47,373 bases of DNA from [Scytonema hofmanni] UTEX 2349 (GCF_000582685.1 NZ_KK073764.1:1-47373); one strand, 5' to 3'. Shown: positions 15,764 through 24,951, numbered from the stretch's first letter. Notes: generated by a model not told the origin, from the letters alone. Numbers and translations: made by a program.

Positions 15764-17980
15764 TTACTCTGATTTTTCGCGTTTGCGTTTTTCAATTTCG
15801 GCGCTCGGTAACAGCAACGTATCTTCAATTGCGTCTTTCACTTCATCACTCATTACACAACTACTATTTATGCAAGCTACCAGTAACTCATTTGCAACGT
15901 AATACTGCCGAAGCAATTCTTTCTGCTCATTACTGAACTGCCAATCATAACCAATATTCCTATGCTCAATCATCACAGTTCTCAGTTTCTCCTCCCAGCC
16001 TTTACCGTTTGACTGCCACCACTGCTTAAGGAATTCGGGAGCATTTTCTGGATTAGGTAATTTATCTTGCAATGTTTGCAGCACTTGATTCAGTTCAGGA
16101 GCCAGATTGCAAGCAATAGCACGGGCAATAGCACGAGCAAGAGCACGGTTGATATCCGTGGTAAAGTCACTTAAATTAACATTGGTAGTATTGACGATTA
16201 CGCTGTTAGTGTCGAGGTTACGAAAGATATAGCTCACACTGTTAAGGTTACGGCAAATGGTACAGACTAGAATGTTAGCGCTATTCCAGGCACTTAACAG
16301 GTCTCCGTCTAGCTCAATTTCGATATAGTCATCATTTTCTAGGTGGCTATTGCTGGCAATGGTCAAATCAAGCTTAGTGGCAATGTTGCTAGCAAGGTAG
16401 GAGTACAATGCTCGAACTAATGCTAATTTGGATGAAGCTTCAACGGATAATGATTTTTGGTTGACCCAGATTAGAAACTGCTGTATAGTCCTGTCCTCTG
16501 ACACGAGTGCATCTACCTGAGTTTTCATTAGCTGTAGTAAATAGTTAGCATTAGGTGATATTTCTATCATTAGCAAAAACATCTCTCGCAAAGACTTCTT
16601 AATTACCTGAGTTACTAGATTGTGAAATGCCTGCTTGAACTCTTCTGAGTTGAAACTAGCAATCTTTTTAGCGCTAAAGTATTCCTGAAACGTTAGATGG
16701 GAAAACGACCAAACCTTCTGCGCCCTCTCAATCAACAACCCATGCTGTGACTCGATCGCCCGCAAAACCCCTCGACTATCCCACTGCTCAATTCTCAAGA
16801 ACCCCGCAATATACGCCTCCAATTCCTCCTGTTCAAACAACACATACTGCTCTTGCTCAAACTTTTTCACTGCTAAAAAACTCAAAAGCTCCAACTTTTG
16901 CTCCACAGACAAATCCCGATAAATCTCATCTCGCTCAACTTCCCGCGATTTGTCCCACTGTTCCAACAATAACTCCAAACTCTCCTCATACAACTTGGAA
17001 CGCTTCGAGTAAAATTTCCCCGTTTGCTGGAATACCGCACAAGTTAAACTCAACAAAATCGGCGTAATCGCCAATTCCCGAATCGGTTTGTTCTCCTCCC
17101 TAAACAACTGTTCCAAAAAATCCCGCGCTTTGTTCTTCCCCGTATCCCGACATACCGTATCAAACCAATGTTCTGCAAACGCTCTCACCTGCTGCTCATT
17201 AAAATCAGCCACCTCCACATAATCGAACCTTTCAAACCGCGATTCCTGGCTTTGCGTTCGACAAGTTACCACCACCAGCACTTGGGAATAAGCACGAGCA
17301 AACCGCTTGATTTCCCTGGTAATTTGCTTTCCTGCTTCCCCCGTCACCTCATCCAACCCATCCAGCAACACCAAAGCTTTACCCTGGTTTAGCACCAATT
17401 CCATATCTACATTACTCAACCGCCAAAGCTGTCCCAAAAACTGCTCCAAGTTATATGCATACTTGCGTCCGTCGTCCACAAACTCCCGCAGCTTTATCAA
17501 CACGGGAATTCGTTGGGCTTGCAATTTTCCGTTATTGCATTCGGTGACAATCCTTTGCAGGTATGTAGTTTTCCCCGAACCCGGTTTACCCACCACCATC
17601 AAATTCGTATCTTTTTCCAGCACAGTCAAACCCGACACGCGCTGCTGTTCCTTTCCCAAACCAATCCGATCTAAACTGCGGTAGTTGGAATTACCCGTTG
17701 TAAAATCCTGCCACAAATCATCCAGTTCCGACCTGCGGGTGCTGCTAAGTGATTCCAGGATATTTACATCTACAAACAAATCCCCCAAAGGAACCCAATG
17801 GTCTACTCCCCATAATGGCATAACACCGTGCAAACTTTGAATGCTGTCGTGAATGCGCGATCGCACTTGCTGCACCAAGTCATCAACTGGATTTGTTACC
17901 CTTAATTGGATTTTTTTTTTAGATTTTTGAAGACTGGGGTATGTTCTTCTGGGATTCCTTGTAATGCAATGGCATCGCAA
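15764..17980 (-). CDS. NACHT ATPase, downstream part of a CHAT-NACHT pair (separate or frameshift fusion)
   Basis: The frame opens at an ATG at 17980, inside the preceding CHAT gene. The first 24 residues are just the CHAT region read in the wrong frame, so this start is doubtful. Family-like sequence begins near residue 28 (VDDLVQQVRSRIHDSIQSLH, LGDLFVDVNIL). NACHT core: Walker A GKPGSGKTT at 131-139, Walker B VLLDGLDEV near 205-213, sensor region VVVTCRTQ, and FSHLTFQEYFSAKKI near 436-450. The C-terminal 280 residues are helical, with an ARAIARAIA repeat. The upstream CHAT frame leads exactly into this one by a -1 shift on ten A residues (17911-17920), giving an EAD-CHAT-NACHT protein of about 1013 residues. 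Alternative GTG/TTG starts near 17885 would give a stand-alone NACHT. In either case it is a STAND switch coupled to a caspase. Confidence 0.8.
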   Translation of the reverse strand: MRCHCITRNPRRTYPSLQKSKKKIQLRVTNPVDDLVQQVRSRIHDSIQSLHGVMPLWGVDHWVPLGDLFVDVNILESLSSTRRSELDDLWQDFTTGNSNYRSLDRIGLGKEQQRVSGLTVLEKDTNLMVVGKPGSGKTTYLQRIVTECNNGKLQAQRIPVLIKLREFVDDGRKYAYNLEQFLGQLWRLSNVDMELVLNQGKALVLLDGLDEVTGEAGKQITREIKRFARAYSQVLVVVTCRTQSQESRFERFDYVEVADFNEQQVRAFAEHWFDTVCRDTGKNKARDFLEQLFREENKPIRELAITPILLSLTCAVFQQTGKFYSKRSKLYEESLELLLEQWDKSREVERDEIYRDLSVEQKLELLSFLAVKKFEQEQYVLFEQEELEAYIAGFLRIEQWDSRGVLRAIESQHGLLIERAQKVWSFSHLTFQEYFSAKKIASFNSEEFKQAFHNLVTQVIKKSLREMFLLMIEISPNANYLLQLMKTQVDALVSEDRTIQQFLIWVNQKSLSVEASSKLALVRALYSYLASNIATKLDLTIASNSHLENDDYIEIELDGDLLSAWNSANILVCTICRNLNSVSYIFRNLDTNSVIVNTTNVNLSDFTTDINRALARAIARAIACNLAPELNQVLQTLQDKLPNPENAPEFLKQWWQSNGKGWEEKLRTVMIEHRNIGYDWQFSNEQKELLRQYYVANELLVACINSSCVMSDEVKDAIEDTLLLPSAEIEKRKREKSE

Positions 17981-18804
17981 CCACCGTTATAAGCATCCTC
18001 ATACGACCAACCAGCCCCTAGTTCATCATAAAAACCAACTGCAAACTTAATCGCTGCGTTGTCTCCTATCTTACTATTCATGCCGACTACATAATTGATA
18101 TGTTGGGCAATCGCCGAAGCTTGAATCTCCGAATAGCAAGCGTTGAGAACAACACATTCCAGTCCTCGCGTAGCAAATCGTTTGAATAAATTTGCTAAAG
18201 CTTCAGTTGGGACAAGTTGCGCTAACCCTGCATCATTTTCCAAAGCTAATCCATCATCTCCTGAACCATGCCCGCAAAAGTGAACAATCTCTGGCTTAAA
18301 ATCCAACAAAGCACGACGTAAATCATCGGGACGAACTGCCCAACGTTGCTGCAAAGTAAACTTTTCTCGCTGCTGCGACCTTCGCAAACCCTCATCAATT
18401 TCTCGCATCTGTTTGTCTAAGCGCAATCTCGCTTCATTCGTGGGGCTGGAGGCTAGCACTAAAATAGTTTTGCGCGAACTACTTTGAGGATTTTCCCGTT
18501 GAGCTAAGTTCTGAAACTCTTCAAAGAGGATAGAGCGAATAATTTCTTGGATATCTGCGGTATTAGAACCCTGAATTACTGCACGAGCAACTTCTCGAAT
18601 TGCTTGTGCATCAAGTCCTTGGTAAGTGCGATCGCCAATATGAATATCTTGTCCCTGTCCGATATTAACGTTGTACTTACCTACTTGCAGATTTTGGCTA
18701 CCACCACTATTTAACCACTGACGCAAAGCTTCAACATCGCCATCGGTTTGATTTCCGTTGAGGATGCGTTGAATAATGTCGTTGAGGTTACTGGGGTTCG
18801 CCAT
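17902..18804 (-). CDS. EAD-like module plus CHAT caspase-family protease
   Basis: The product has 300 residues. Residues 1-65 are the shared module: NLNDIIQRILNGNQTDGDVE, then GKYNVNIGQGQDIHIGDRTY at 42-61. Residues 112-290 form a CHAT caspase-like domain beginning KTILVLASSPTNEARLRLD, with catalytic His179 in VHFCGHG and Cys223 in VLNACYSE. CHAT proteases are caspase relatives used as suicide or signalling proteases in bacterial immunity. The frame ends right after a run of ten A residues (LKKKSN, stop), while the -1 frame continues into the NACHT ORF. The sequence therefore fits either a short CHAT or, by slippage, a CHAT-NACHT fusion. It starts 252 bp from the divergent secreted CHAT gene. 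Confidence 0.88.
   Translation of the reverse strand: MANPSNLNDIIQRILNGNQTDGDVEALRQWLNSGGSQNLQVGKYNVNIGQGQDIHIGDRTYQGLDAQAIREVARAVIQGSNTADIQEIIRSILFEEFQNLAQRENPQSSSRKTILVLASSPTNEARLRLDKQMREIDEGLRRSQQREKFTLQQRWAVRPDDLRRALLDFKPEIVHFCGHGSGDDGLALENDAGLAQLVPTEALANLFKRFATRGLECVVLNACYSEIQASAIAQHINYVVGMNSKIGDNAAIKFAVGFYDELGAGWSYEDAYNGGCDAIALQGIPEEHTPVFKNLKKKSN
17911..17920 (-). other. A10 slippery run joining CHAT and NACHT frames
   Basis: On the coding strand, ten A residues sit in the context CTA-AAA-AAA-AAA-TCC. Slipping back one base (or one extra A in the transcript) changes the next codon to ATC and continues without a stop into the NACHT frame. AAAAAAA-type runs are known sites for -1 ribosomal frameshifting and for transcriptional slippage. 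A sequencing homopolymer error would look the same. Confidence 0.6.
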
Positions 18805-18869
18805 TTACTCGGAGTTTTTAGTTTTATTTTAGACAATAAAGCATTGGATATATATTGAAGTTATTCTTA

Positions 18870-19025
18870 AGCTTTCTTGTATTCAATATTTATCTTATTA
18901 GCTCCCCTTGAGGCTGTGGTATCATTACTAACACTGGCAATAAAATCAGGGTCTTGCATTTGTTCGAGCTTTGCAGCTATTTGTTCCGGTTCTTCGTACT
19001 CTGCGAAGGTATTGTAAATAACATA
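18870..19025 (-). pseudogene. Short protein-like remnant upstream of the CHAT-NACHT gene
   Basis: A 52-codon stretch reads YVIYNTFAEYEEPEQIAAKL, then EQMQDPDFIASVSND and ends INIEYKKA before a stop at 18867-18869. It has no start codon at its head, where a stop lies three codons upstream. Composition is protein-like, so it may be the end of a lost gene. No family was recognised. Confidence 0.3.
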
Positions 19026-19055
19026 TAATTTTTAGCTTATCTACCCACCACATAT

Positions 19056-21137
19056 ATGCAACTAAAAAAACTGAGTATTTCTTTACTACTATTTTTTCTG
19101 GTTTTCACATCAATCATCCTACCAAATGATTTTTTGAGAATAGCTGGAAATCCACGTACCTTGGCTCAGACTCCAATCGAGCAGCAAAAAGAAATTTCCT
19201 CAAAGATAGAATTGTTAGAAAGTACAGAGCGATCTGTTGTACAACGACTCAATCAATCTGGTGCTTCCCATGATTCTGACAGTGAATTTAGTACTCTATA
19301 CGACATTGGATTTAAGTATTTTAACTTAGCTCAAATCTCTGAAAGACTTGGTTATCTTTCCCAAAAAAATACTGCTTTAGCGGGGGCAGAACGTGTACTT
19401 ACTCTAGTTGTCAGTAAAGTCAGTGTTTTTTCATACAAGCCTACTCCTAGCCAATGTAACTCTAGCACATCACCAGATGGTTTTAACTTTAGTTTTACGT
19501 GCTCAATAGGCGGTGGTAATACTTCCTCGGCAACTCTTAGATATCAAACAGGAGACGTAGAGAATAGTACTTTCAAACTTCTTCAACAGGTTTATGTTGC
19601 ACAAAATCGCAAAGAAGATGCGTTATTAGCTGCTGAATACAGTAGAACAATAGACATAGATAAAAATCTTTTATTTAATTTAAATGATGGGAATTGGACA
19701 AAATTTGTCAAAGATTTATCTCCCAGGTTAACCATTGAAGATATAAAAAAGATTGCTAAAAATGAAAATTCTACAATTGTTAGTTACTCCATTATTTCCT
19801 ACGAGGATGATATAAAATACTTAGTTAGTTCTCCTCAAAATCCAGGGAACACTCCACCAGCAAGTAAACTTTATATTTGGGTTATTCGTCCTACAGGACA
19901 AATTTCCTTTGTTGAGCGGCCTCTTCAATTGGGAGCCTTGCAGAATGATGGACAGACTCGCCCATTTCCTGAAGAGTGCAAACTTTTAACTGATGTTTCG
20001 GATGATTGCCGTGGAGAGCAGTTGACTGCCTTGGCACAAGGTATTGCCAAACTTCGTGGCTCTCTGGGAGTCAGAGAACGTGGTACAACCTTAAACGCAC
20101 CTTCTTCACTCACACCAAAACAAATTACAGAACAAAATAAGCAATTAAATCAGCTTTATCAGCTTCTAATTGCACCTATTCAAGATTTACTACCTGCTGT
20201 TCCGGAAGAACGTGTGATTTTCATACCACAGGGGTCACTTTATTTCATTCCCTTTGCAATTCTCAAAGATTCATCTGGAAAATATCTAATTGAAAAACAC
20301 ACAATTCTGACATCTCCTAATCTGCGTGCATTACTTTTAAGCAGTCGCAATCGAGAACGGAGTTCCTCGCGTAGCAAAAATGCTTTAATTGTGGGAAACC
20401 CAACGATGCCGACTATTAAAGTAGATAATGGTAATTCAACTCAAAAACTAGAACCTTTACCAGGAGCAGCCAACGAAGCAAGAGAAGTTGCCCAACTTTT
20501 GAAGCAAAAGAAATTTGATGTTGATCTGCTCACAGATAATCAAGCAGATGAAAATAGAGTAATTCGTCGAATGCGAGATGCAAGAATCATTCACCTTGCA
20601 ACCCACGGTATTATCGATACAGGCTCAGACAAGCTTAATACTTCAGTTTCATCTTCATCTTCTCAAAAGCCTCAGGGATCGTTAGCTGAAAAATTCCAAG
20701 AACGCATGGATAAATTGTTATACTTATACCGACAGTATCAACCTAAGATAGCATCAGGTGTGATCGCACTCGCTCCATCCAAAGATGAGGACGGTTTACT
20801 TAATGCGTCTGAAATCATCAAAATGAAACTTCGGAAAACTGACCTTGTTGTCTTAAGTGCTTGTAATACAGGTCGGGGGCCTCTAACACCAGGAGGAGTA
20901 GTTGGATTGCCATTCTCATTTAGTGTTGCTGGAGTTCCCAGCATTGTCGTATCCCTTTGGTCAGTACCAGATGATTCGACCGCGCAGTTGATGACCAAGT
21001 TTTATGGACATCTTCTCAATGACCCAAACACAGATAAAGCTCAAGCATTGCGTCGGGCGATGCTGGAGATGATGCAAAAAAATCCTGACAATCCTAAAGA
21101 ATGGGCAGCATTTACACTTGTTGGTTCGGCTAACTAA
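19056..21137 (+). CDS. Exported or membrane-tethered CHAT caspase-family protein
   Basis: The 693-residue protein starts with MQLKKLSISLLLFFLVFTSI, a signal peptide or N-terminal anchor, followed by TLAQTP as a possible cleavage region. Residues 30-230 are helical. From about 360 the CHAT domain appears: IPQGSLYFIPFAIL, LPGAANEAREVAQLLKQKKF, catalytic His517 in IHLATHG and Cys603 in VVLSACNTGRG, then the usual PFSFSVAGVPSIVVSLWSVP and the ending EWAAFTLVG. It lacks the shared EAD-like module. A CHAT protease outside the cytoplasm would have different substrates from the others here. It is convergent with the NB-ARC-TPR gene, with only 18 bp between the stops. Confidence 0.85.
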   Translation: MQLKKLSISLLLFFLVFTSIILPNDFLRIAGNPRTLAQTPIEQQKEISSKIELLESTERSVVQRLNQSGASHDSDSEFSTLYDIGFKYFNLAQISERLGYLSQKNTALAGAERVLTLVVSKVSVFSYKPTPSQCNSSTSPDGFNFSFTCSIGGGNTSSATLRYQTGDVENSTFKLLQQVYVAQNRKEDALLAAEYSRTIDIDKNLLFNLNDGNWTKFVKDLSPRLTIEDIKKIAKNENSTIVSYSIISYEDDIKYLVSSPQNPGNTPPASKLYIWVIRPTGQISFVERPLQLGALQNDGQTRPFPEECKLLTDVSDDCRGEQLTALAQGIAKLRGSLGVRERGTTLNAPSSLTPKQITEQNKQLNQLYQLLIAPIQDLLPAVPEERVIFIPQGSLYFIPFAILKDSSGKYLIEKHTILTSPNLRALLLSSRNRERSSSRSKNALIVGNPTMPTIKVDNGNSTQKLEPLPGAANEAREVAQLLKQKKFDVDLLTDNQADENRVIRRMRDARIIHLATHGIIDTGSDKLNTSVSSSSSQKPQGSLAEKFQERMDKLLYLYRQYQPKIASGVIALAPSKDEDGLLNASEIIKMKLRKTDLVVLSACNTGRGPLTPGGVVGLPFSFSVAGVPSIVVSLWSVPDDSTAQLMTKFYGHLLNDPNTDKAQALRRAMLEMMQKNPDNPKEWAAFTLVGSAN

Positions 21138-21155
21138 AATTACAGATTTAAACCC

Positions 21156-23636
21156 TTAATTATCTGAGTTATTAGTTTGTAAAACCAGTAATTTCTCTAA
21201 GTTAGTACGAATTTGAACCGTTATGGGATGATCAGAACCAATTTGTGTCTCCAAAATTTCTATTGCTTGAATGTATAAGGGTTGTGCTTCCGAAAAACGG
21301 TTCTGCTCTCGGTAAATTTTCGCTAAATTATTGAGGCTAATTGCTACATAAGGATGTTTTTCACCTAACAACCGTTTTCTCATATTAAGTGACTGTAAGT
21401 AGAGAGGTTCAGCCTCTAAATAACGTTCTTGCAAGTCATACATATACCCCAGATTATTTAAACATGTTGCAACATTTGGATGTTCTTCACCCAACATTTT
21501 CTTCTGTAATTCCAAAGCTTGAAAAAGCATCGGTTCAGCTTCCCAATATTTTGCTTTAGCAAGATAGAGCATTCCCAAGTTATTTAAACCATCTACTACG
21601 TTGGGATGCTCTTCACCTAGCAATTGTTTAGAAAGTTCCAATGCCTGTATGTAGAGAGGTTGTGCTTGATCATATTGCTCTTGTAAGTTATAGCAATATG
21701 CTAAATTACTAAGGCTTGTGGCAATACGTGGATGCTGAACTCCCAGTAACTTTTTCCGCATTTCTAAAGCTTGAATAAATAAAGGCTCTGCTTCCTGATA
21801 ACGTCCCTGCTCGTTGTAGAGCATTGCCAAATTATTTAGACAATCGGCTATCTCAGGATGTTCATTTCCATATGTTTGTTTCCATATTTCCAATCCTTGC
21901 GTGAATAGAGTTTCTGCCTGTATGTATCGTCCTTGTTTGAAAGCAAGTACAGCCAAACTATTAAGACTATCTGCTACATCAGGGTGATTACTTCCTAGTA
22001 GATGTTTTCGCATTTCTAATGCGTTCATATATAAGGATTCAGCTTCTGTATAACGCCCCTGAAATTGATAAATTCTTGCAAGATTACTGATGCTAATTGC
22101 AATCTCAGGGTGTTCAGTTCCAAGTCGCTCTTCTGCTTTGATACGGCATTGCTCGTACCAAATTTCTGCTTGATTGTAGAATCCTTGGCTTTCGTAGAAA
22201 CGACCTAAACCTGCAAACGGCTGAATGAGTTCTTGATCACTTAGGTAATTAATTAAGGTTGTCCCAGCTTCAGCAACATGAGGCATCATTGGTGTCATCT
22301 GCAAGAGAAATTTTAGAGTAGGTGACTCTGGAATTTGTTGAGCAATTGATGCCATAACTTGACAAAATTTCTGTTTTTGAGCATCTGCTTTATCTATCTC
22401 AGAATATTTTTCTTGGAGAAATTCTCGTATGAGTCTATGTAATTGATAAATACTGTCTGCCTTACGTTGTAGGAGGTGTAGATTCACTAGATTGTCATCT
22501 CGAATCTCCTCTAGGTCATCTGGATCTTCATGAGAAGCAACCTGTTCAACTAACTTCCAAGGAATGGGAGTGATGGCAAACAAGCTCAATAGAAAGGCTA
22601 AGTCCTTTGTTGAGTCATCCAAAGTATCCCAACTTAAGTTGAAGGCCGCTGACACTCCCAGTGGTTTCGTCATGTCAGAGTCCGGTTTTTGCAGCGATCG
22701 CTCTTCTAAGCGTTTCTTCTCTAATCTTTGCTGGATTTGTGCAATGGATAAATCTGGTTTGCGATCTAGGTATCGCCCCACCAATTCTAGCCCTAGAGGT
22801 AAATAGCCTAACCAGCCACAGAGTTGTTTAGCGTCATTTAAGGTTTCATGAATACGATCTTTTCCCACTAACGATTTTAGTAGCTCTAATGCAGAGGACT
22901 CATCCAAAACCTCTATTTCCAGTTGTTTAACTGATTTACCTAGTCGCAACTGAGTTGTAATGAGTACTTTAAAACGAGATTCTGATGGTGGTAGGTAGGG
23001 TTTAATTAGTTTGTAATCTATGACATCATCAATAATAACTAGCACTTCTCCGGCTTGCCAGTGCGACCAACAAAACCCAACTTGACCTAGTAGGTCTAAT
23101 TCCTCCGATGGGTTGAGTTGTAGACGCGATCGCGCAAATTGAACAATTTGAGACCCAATATTCAAACCTCTTGCCTGTAACCAGCAAATTCCCCCCAAAT
23201 ATTGTAGCTTGTACTTCAAGGCATATTGCAAAGCCAGTTCGGTTTTGCCAATTCCACCCATACCCGTGATTGCGGTCACAGTAATCCTTTGGTTGTCTTG
23301 GAGCAACTGGTGCAGGGTATATAACTCGTGATTTCGACCAATAAATTCCACCACACCGCTGCGAGGTAGGTTTTCAACAATTCCAGTTGCTTTAGGAAGT
23401 TGCTTTTGAACAACCTCAATAAGTGCTTGAATTGCGTCATCATTCCACGTAACAAAGACGCGATCGCCAATGTGAATATCCTCTCCCTGACCAATATTGA
23501 CGTTGTATTTGCCTAATTGTAGTAATGCCTGATTATTGCCTTCCTTCAGAAATTGACGCAAAGTACTGATATCTGCCTCAGCCTGCTTGCCTTCAACAAG
23601 GCGATCAAGAAGGTTACCCAGTTCCTCAGAGTTCAT
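21156..23636 (-). CDS. EAD-like module plus NB-ARC ATPase plus TPR repeats
   Basis: The product has 826 residues. Residues 1-62 carry the shared module (LGNLLDRLVEGKQAEADIST, GKYNVNIGQGEDIHIGDRVF). Residues 95-400 are an NB-ARC STAND ATPase: FIGRNHELYTLHQLL entry, Walker A GMGGIGKT at 125-132, IDDVID Walker B near 208, GLPL-like motif YLPLGLELVGRYLD, and the winged-helix segment HRLIREFLQEKYSE. Residues about 470-820 hold eight 42-residue TPRs of the kinesin-light-chain type (GRYxEAEPLYxQALEMRKxL-LGxxHPxVAxSLNNLA). The architecture is an NLR-like sensor in which the TPRs detect a trigger and the N-terminal module recruits partners. Its ATG overlaps the end of a short half-module ORF by 11 bp. 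Confidence 0.9.
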   Translation of the reverse strand: MNSEELGNLLDRLVEGKQAEADISTLRQFLKEGNNQALLQLGKYNVNIGQGEDIHIGDRVFVTWNDDAIQALIEVVQKQLPKATGIVENLPRSGVVEFIGRNHELYTLHQLLQDNQRITVTAITGMGGIGKTELALQYALKYKLQYLGGICWLQARGLNIGSQIVQFARSRLQLNPSEELDLLGQVGFCWSHWQAGEVLVIIDDVIDYKLIKPYLPPSESRFKVLITTQLRLGKSVKQLEIEVLDESSALELLKSLVGKDRIHETLNDAKQLCGWLGYLPLGLELVGRYLDRKPDLSIAQIQQRLEKKRLEERSLQKPDSDMTKPLGVSAAFNLSWDTLDDSTKDLAFLLSLFAITPIPWKLVEQVASHEDPDDLEEIRDDNLVNLHLLQRKADSIYQLHRLIREFLQEKYSEIDKADAQKQKFCQVMASIAQQIPESPTLKFLLQMTPMMPHVAEAGTTLINYLSDQELIQPFAGLGRFYESQGFYNQAEIWYEQCRIKAEERLGTEHPEIAISISNLARIYQFQGRYTEAESLYMNALEMRKHLLGSNHPDVADSLNSLAVLAFKQGRYIQAETLFTQGLEIWKQTYGNEHPEIADCLNNLAMLYNEQGRYQEAEPLFIQALEMRKKLLGVQHPRIATSLSNLAYCYNLQEQYDQAQPLYIQALELSKQLLGEEHPNVVDGLNNLGMLYLAKAKYWEAEPMLFQALELQKKMLGEEHPNVATCLNNLGYMYDLQERYLEAEPLYLQSLNMRKRLLGEKHPYVAISLNNLAKIYREQNRFSEAQPLYIQAIEILETQIGSDHPITVQIRTNLEKLLVLQTNNSDN

Positions 23637-23766
23637 CGTTTCCTATAATCCTCATTGCACGATCGCCTGCACTCAAAATTTGACGCAGAGTTTCTATATC
23701 TGCTTCTGTGTGGGTTTCCCTGACAATGCGACCAATAATACTGTTAATGTCGTTAGAATCTACCAT
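23626..23766 (-). CDS. Orphan helical half of the EAD-like module, overlapping the NB-ARC-TPR gene
   Basis: This 46-codon ORF reads NDINSIIGRIVRETHTEADI, then ETLRQILSAGDR and stops at 23626-23628. It matches the first, helical part of the shared module but ends before the strand motif. The ATG of the next gene lies inside its last codons, so translation is probably coupled. It may be a truncated former gene start (a duplicated module) or a small regulator that mimics the helical part. There is no sign of the strand motif in the other frames. Confidence 0.5.
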   Translation of the reverse strand: MVDSNDINSIIGRIVRETHTEADIETLRQILSAGDRAMRIIGNDEL

Positions 23767-24045
23767 CTTTTATAAGTTTTTAGTTTTATCTTACACAATT
23801 CAATACCTAAAATATTTAAGCTTTTCTTTAGCTTTTTTGAATTAAAAAGCTGATAATAATGGGTTTTACCTCATATTCTGATGGATATTAGAAATATCTT
23901 TCTATTAGCTTTCGCCTGCTAGCAAAATATTCTTGTATTGAAAAAATTCTACTTGTGAGCCAAGAAATATTTAGGAATCGCAGTATCTACCTTTGTAGAT
24001 TCTATTTTATTCAAAACGGAAGTTTTAACAAAGGAGACAGCACAA
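23767..24045. promoter_or_regulatory. Divergent AT-rich promoter region of the six-gene operon
   Basis: These 279 bases separate the leftward NB-ARC-TPR unit from the rightward operon. The region is AT-rich with no recognisable operator. AAAGGAGA at about 24029-24036 is a strong ribosome binding site for the ATG at 24046. Promoters for both directions must lie here, but no motif could be assigned with confidence. Confidence 0.5.
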
Positions 24046-24951
24046 ATGAACGATGAGCTAACCCCGCCAAACCCAGAAGAGACGAATGCTCTATTATCTA
24101 ACTTGCTACAAGAAGTTCAAAAATGGGAGGGAACTCTCGCTGGTGGTACAAAACTAGGCATTGGGGCGGAAGCTGTTGACAGTCTGTTTAAAACAAAGGT
24201 CAGTTTTGGCAATCCTCAAGACAAGTTAATTCGCCTCACAGAGGAGACATTTAAAAATAGCGGTACTGAACTGATTGACATTTACAAGCAGCAGATGCGC
24301 GACCATTTCGATTTTTATTACATGACTCACACCGTAGATTTACGACCTGAACGAGGCGCTCAGTTTTGGCGGTTAACCTGTGAGCTGGATTTTGGGCCGA
24401 AAGGAAGCAAAGAGCCAATTATTCAAAGCTTATTCCCTTCCGATAAATGGCGCTCAGTGATGAGTTTTGGTGTAGGTATGGATGTGGGGTTGGGTGGTGA
24501 CTTGGAATGGAGTATAGGAATCGATAGCTCCCAGTTGGCTCAATTTTTACCATCAATTCCCGATAACCTGAAAGCAAGCGTGTCCACTAAGGATAATTTC
24601 AAGGTGTTTCTTGCTATTCCAGCTTACGACTATAAACTTGGTTACTCAGAAATTATTACTAACGGTGAAGGTAACTCTCTGTGTTATTGGCGTATTAATG
24701 ATGACAATTTACAACGAATTGGGACAGCAAAATTTGCAATTGTCTTTAAAGTACCTAAGGGAACTGATTCGATAACTGTGCGGGGTACAGTATGGGCTGA
24801 ACCAAAGATGAACTGGTTAACTTCTACTTTAGAAGATGTAGCTGCTGCCTTGTCGGAGCGTTTTCAGAGATTGTTGGGACAAGGAGATGATGCTGCAAGC
24901 CAATTCGCCCGTGGTGATGCCGAATTCTGGACTTTAACACTTCCGAAATAA
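24046..24951 (+). CDS. Unknown protein, first gene of the CHAT/VMAP/MoxR operon
   Basis: The 301-residue protein follows a strong AAAGGAGA site. Residues 1-90 are helical and include a glycine-rich patch (GTLAGGTKLGIGAEAVDSLF). Residues 95-290 look beta-rich with conserved-type aromatic positions (RGAQFWRLTCELDFGPKG, VGMDVGLGGDLEWSIGIDSS, RGTVWAEPKMNWLTST). There is no signal peptide, membrane segment or nucleotide-binding motif, and it lacks the shared EAD-like module. It is 61 bp upstream of the CHAT gene. By position it could be a regulator, chaperone or substrate of the CHAT protease. No family was recognised. Confidence 0.75.
   Translation: MNDELTPPNPEETNALLSNLLQEVQKWEGTLAGGTKLGIGAEAVDSLFKTKVSFGNPQDKLIRLTEETFKNSGTELIDIYKQQMRDHFDFYYMTHTVDLRPERGAQFWRLTCELDFGPKGSKEPIIQSLFPSDKWRSVMSFGVGMDVGLGGDLEWSIGIDSSQLAQFLPSIPDNLKASVSTKDNFKVFLAIPAYDYKLGYSEIITNGEGNSLCYWRINDDNLQRIGTAKFAIVFKVPKGTDSITVRGTVWAEPKMNWLTSTLEDVAAALSERFQRLLGQGDDAASQFARGDAEFWTLTLPK

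Noticed and set aside
16747..17684. Plus-strand frames of 106 and 125 codons within the second NACHT gene
   Set aside because: Antisense to conserved NACHT motifs; biased composition and no ribosome binding site.
15764..17980. Taking the ATG at 17980 as the true NACHT start
   Set aside because: The first 24 residues are the CHAT coding region in another frame and look random; frameshift fusion or a later non-ATG start is more likely. The coordinate is kept only as the extent of the open frame.
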